DNA from: an uncultured Acetatifactor sp.
Lineage (GTDB): Bacteria; Bacillota; Clostridia; Lachnospirales; Lachnospiraceae
DNA length: 5,730 nt
Reading direction: 5' to 3'
NCBI GenBank assembly: GCA_910578815.1
Contig: CAJTSE010000039.1
Location: 1 to 5,730 of the forward strand
The translations under genes were made by a program, and so were the position numbers. The notes below the pieces were generated by a model. The model did no database searches and was not told the origin of the DNA. It was given only the letters and a program-made list of their open reading frames with translations. Below, one piece after another: positions 5,005-5,730 of this stretch (position 1 is its first letter; every line of letters starts with the position of its first letter).

Positions 5005-5712
5005 ATGAATAAAATTGTGAGAGAAGCGACCAATGAAATTAAAACATTATCGGAAAACGTAGCAGAAGGGCAGCATATTGTAACTGGTGATATAAGACGA
5101 CTGGCGGCACGCTTGTATAGAAAGATCGAGGATAAATCAATCGAGAATGTGCTGGGCTTATGCGAAGAATTATTGGAAGAGCATAGCTGGGCCTTTGGCG
5201 TCATTGCCTTTGACTGGGCATACAGGGTACGAGACCAGTATTCCGAAACCACATATGATACCTTTTATACGTGGTTAAAAAGGTATGTCCGGGGGTGGGG
5301 AGACTGTGATGATTTTTGCACACATGCTTTTGGCGAATGGCTGAGAAGATACAAATCCGCTTTTCAAAAGGTAACAGAGTGGACGAAGGATGAAGACTTT
5401 TGGGTTCGCCGTGCGTCTGCAGTGATATTAATTCCGGCTGTTTTGCATAAAGATTATGAAGGAATAGACCCTTTGATTATTTCTGACGCGCTTTTGACGG
5501 ATGAGCATGATCTGGTGCAGAAGGGATATGGCTGGATGCTAAAGTGTTTATCCCAGGTGGACAGGGAAACGGTGAAAAATTATCTGATTCTGCACCATGG
5601 GGAGATGCCAAGAACTGCCTACCGTTATGCGCTGGAAAAGTTTGATCGGGAAACGAGAAAAGAATTAATGAGCTTTGTTGTGGTCAAGCATTTTTGTAAC
5701 ACTTGTGGCTAA
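5005..5712 (+). CDS. AlkD-family DNA alkylation repair glycosylase
   Basis: Predicted HEAT-repeat DNA glycosylase that excises N3- and N7-alkylated purines without base flipping, as known for AlkD of Bacillus cereus. The 235-residue product (family about 220-240) is all-helical. Residues that match the AlkD active site are W98 and D102 in GWGDCDDF (same W-to-D spacing as W109/D113 of B. cereus AlkD), R135/R136 in FWVRRASAV (R148) and W177 in GYGWML (W187). I chose ATG 5005 because AAAAAGGG lies 6 nt upstream and the protein then begins as family members do (MNKIVREATNEIK). Longer in-frame starts exist at ATG 4966 and TTG 4939/4942, the latter overlapping the stop of the VOC-GNAT gene. The gene is complete; only 18 nt follow it, with no terminator visible. 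It probably shares the mRNA with the two acetyltransferase genes. Confidence 0.88.
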   Translation: MNKIVREATNEIKTLSENVAEGQHIVTGDIRRLAARLYRKIEDKSIENVLGLCEELLEEHSWAFGVIAFDWAYRVRDQYSETTYDTFYTWLKRYVRGWGDCDDFCTHAFGEWLRRYKSAFQKVTEWTKDEDFWVRRASAVILIPAVLHKDYEGIDPLIISDALLTDEHDLVQKGYGWMLKCLSQVDRETVKNYLILHHGEMPRTAYRYALEKFDRETRKELMSFVVVKHFCNTCG

Positions 5713-5730
5713 AAAATATCAGATTTCTTT

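Overview
The window looks like a piece of a spore-forming member of the Clostridia, probably Lachnospiraceae-like. The reasons are a moderate base composition, strong AGGAGG-type ribosome binding sites, an IS3-family element of a type common in these bacteria, and above all a SleC-like spore cortex-lytic enzyme. The taxonomic placement is inference; no rRNA or marker gene is present.

Layout. Positions 1 to about 1026 hold the orfA-side end of an IS3-family insertion sequence transcribed leftwards: complete orfA, and the first 205 codons of orfB, which runs off the left edge. Directly next to the inferred IS end, 1027 to about 1311 carries decayed coding sequence on the + strand: the histidine-triad tail of a HIT hydrolase running in frame into the centre of a Nudix hydrolase. 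Neither gene is complete. A perfect 17-bp inverted repeat (1387-1427) separates this debris from the 3' end of the next gene.

The main gene (1455-3437, minus strand) encodes 660 residues: an N-terminal beta-rich domain, a SpoIID-like lytic-transglycosylase domain, two peptidoglycan-binding domains and three tandem LysM domains. It has no signal peptide, and upstream lies a good match to a sigma-K promoter (AC, 16 nt, CATANNNTA). Together these suggest a mother-cell protein deposited on the outside of the spore and acting on cortex at germination.

Divergently, 3684-5712 (+ strand) reads as a compact three-gene operon from an extended -10 promoter: a stand-alone GNAT acetyltransferase, a VOC-GNAT two-domain fusion, and an AlkD-type DNA alkylation repair glycosylase. 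The three families also occur in resistance to DNA-damaging natural products, so a small stress or drug-resistance module is a reasonable but untested reading.
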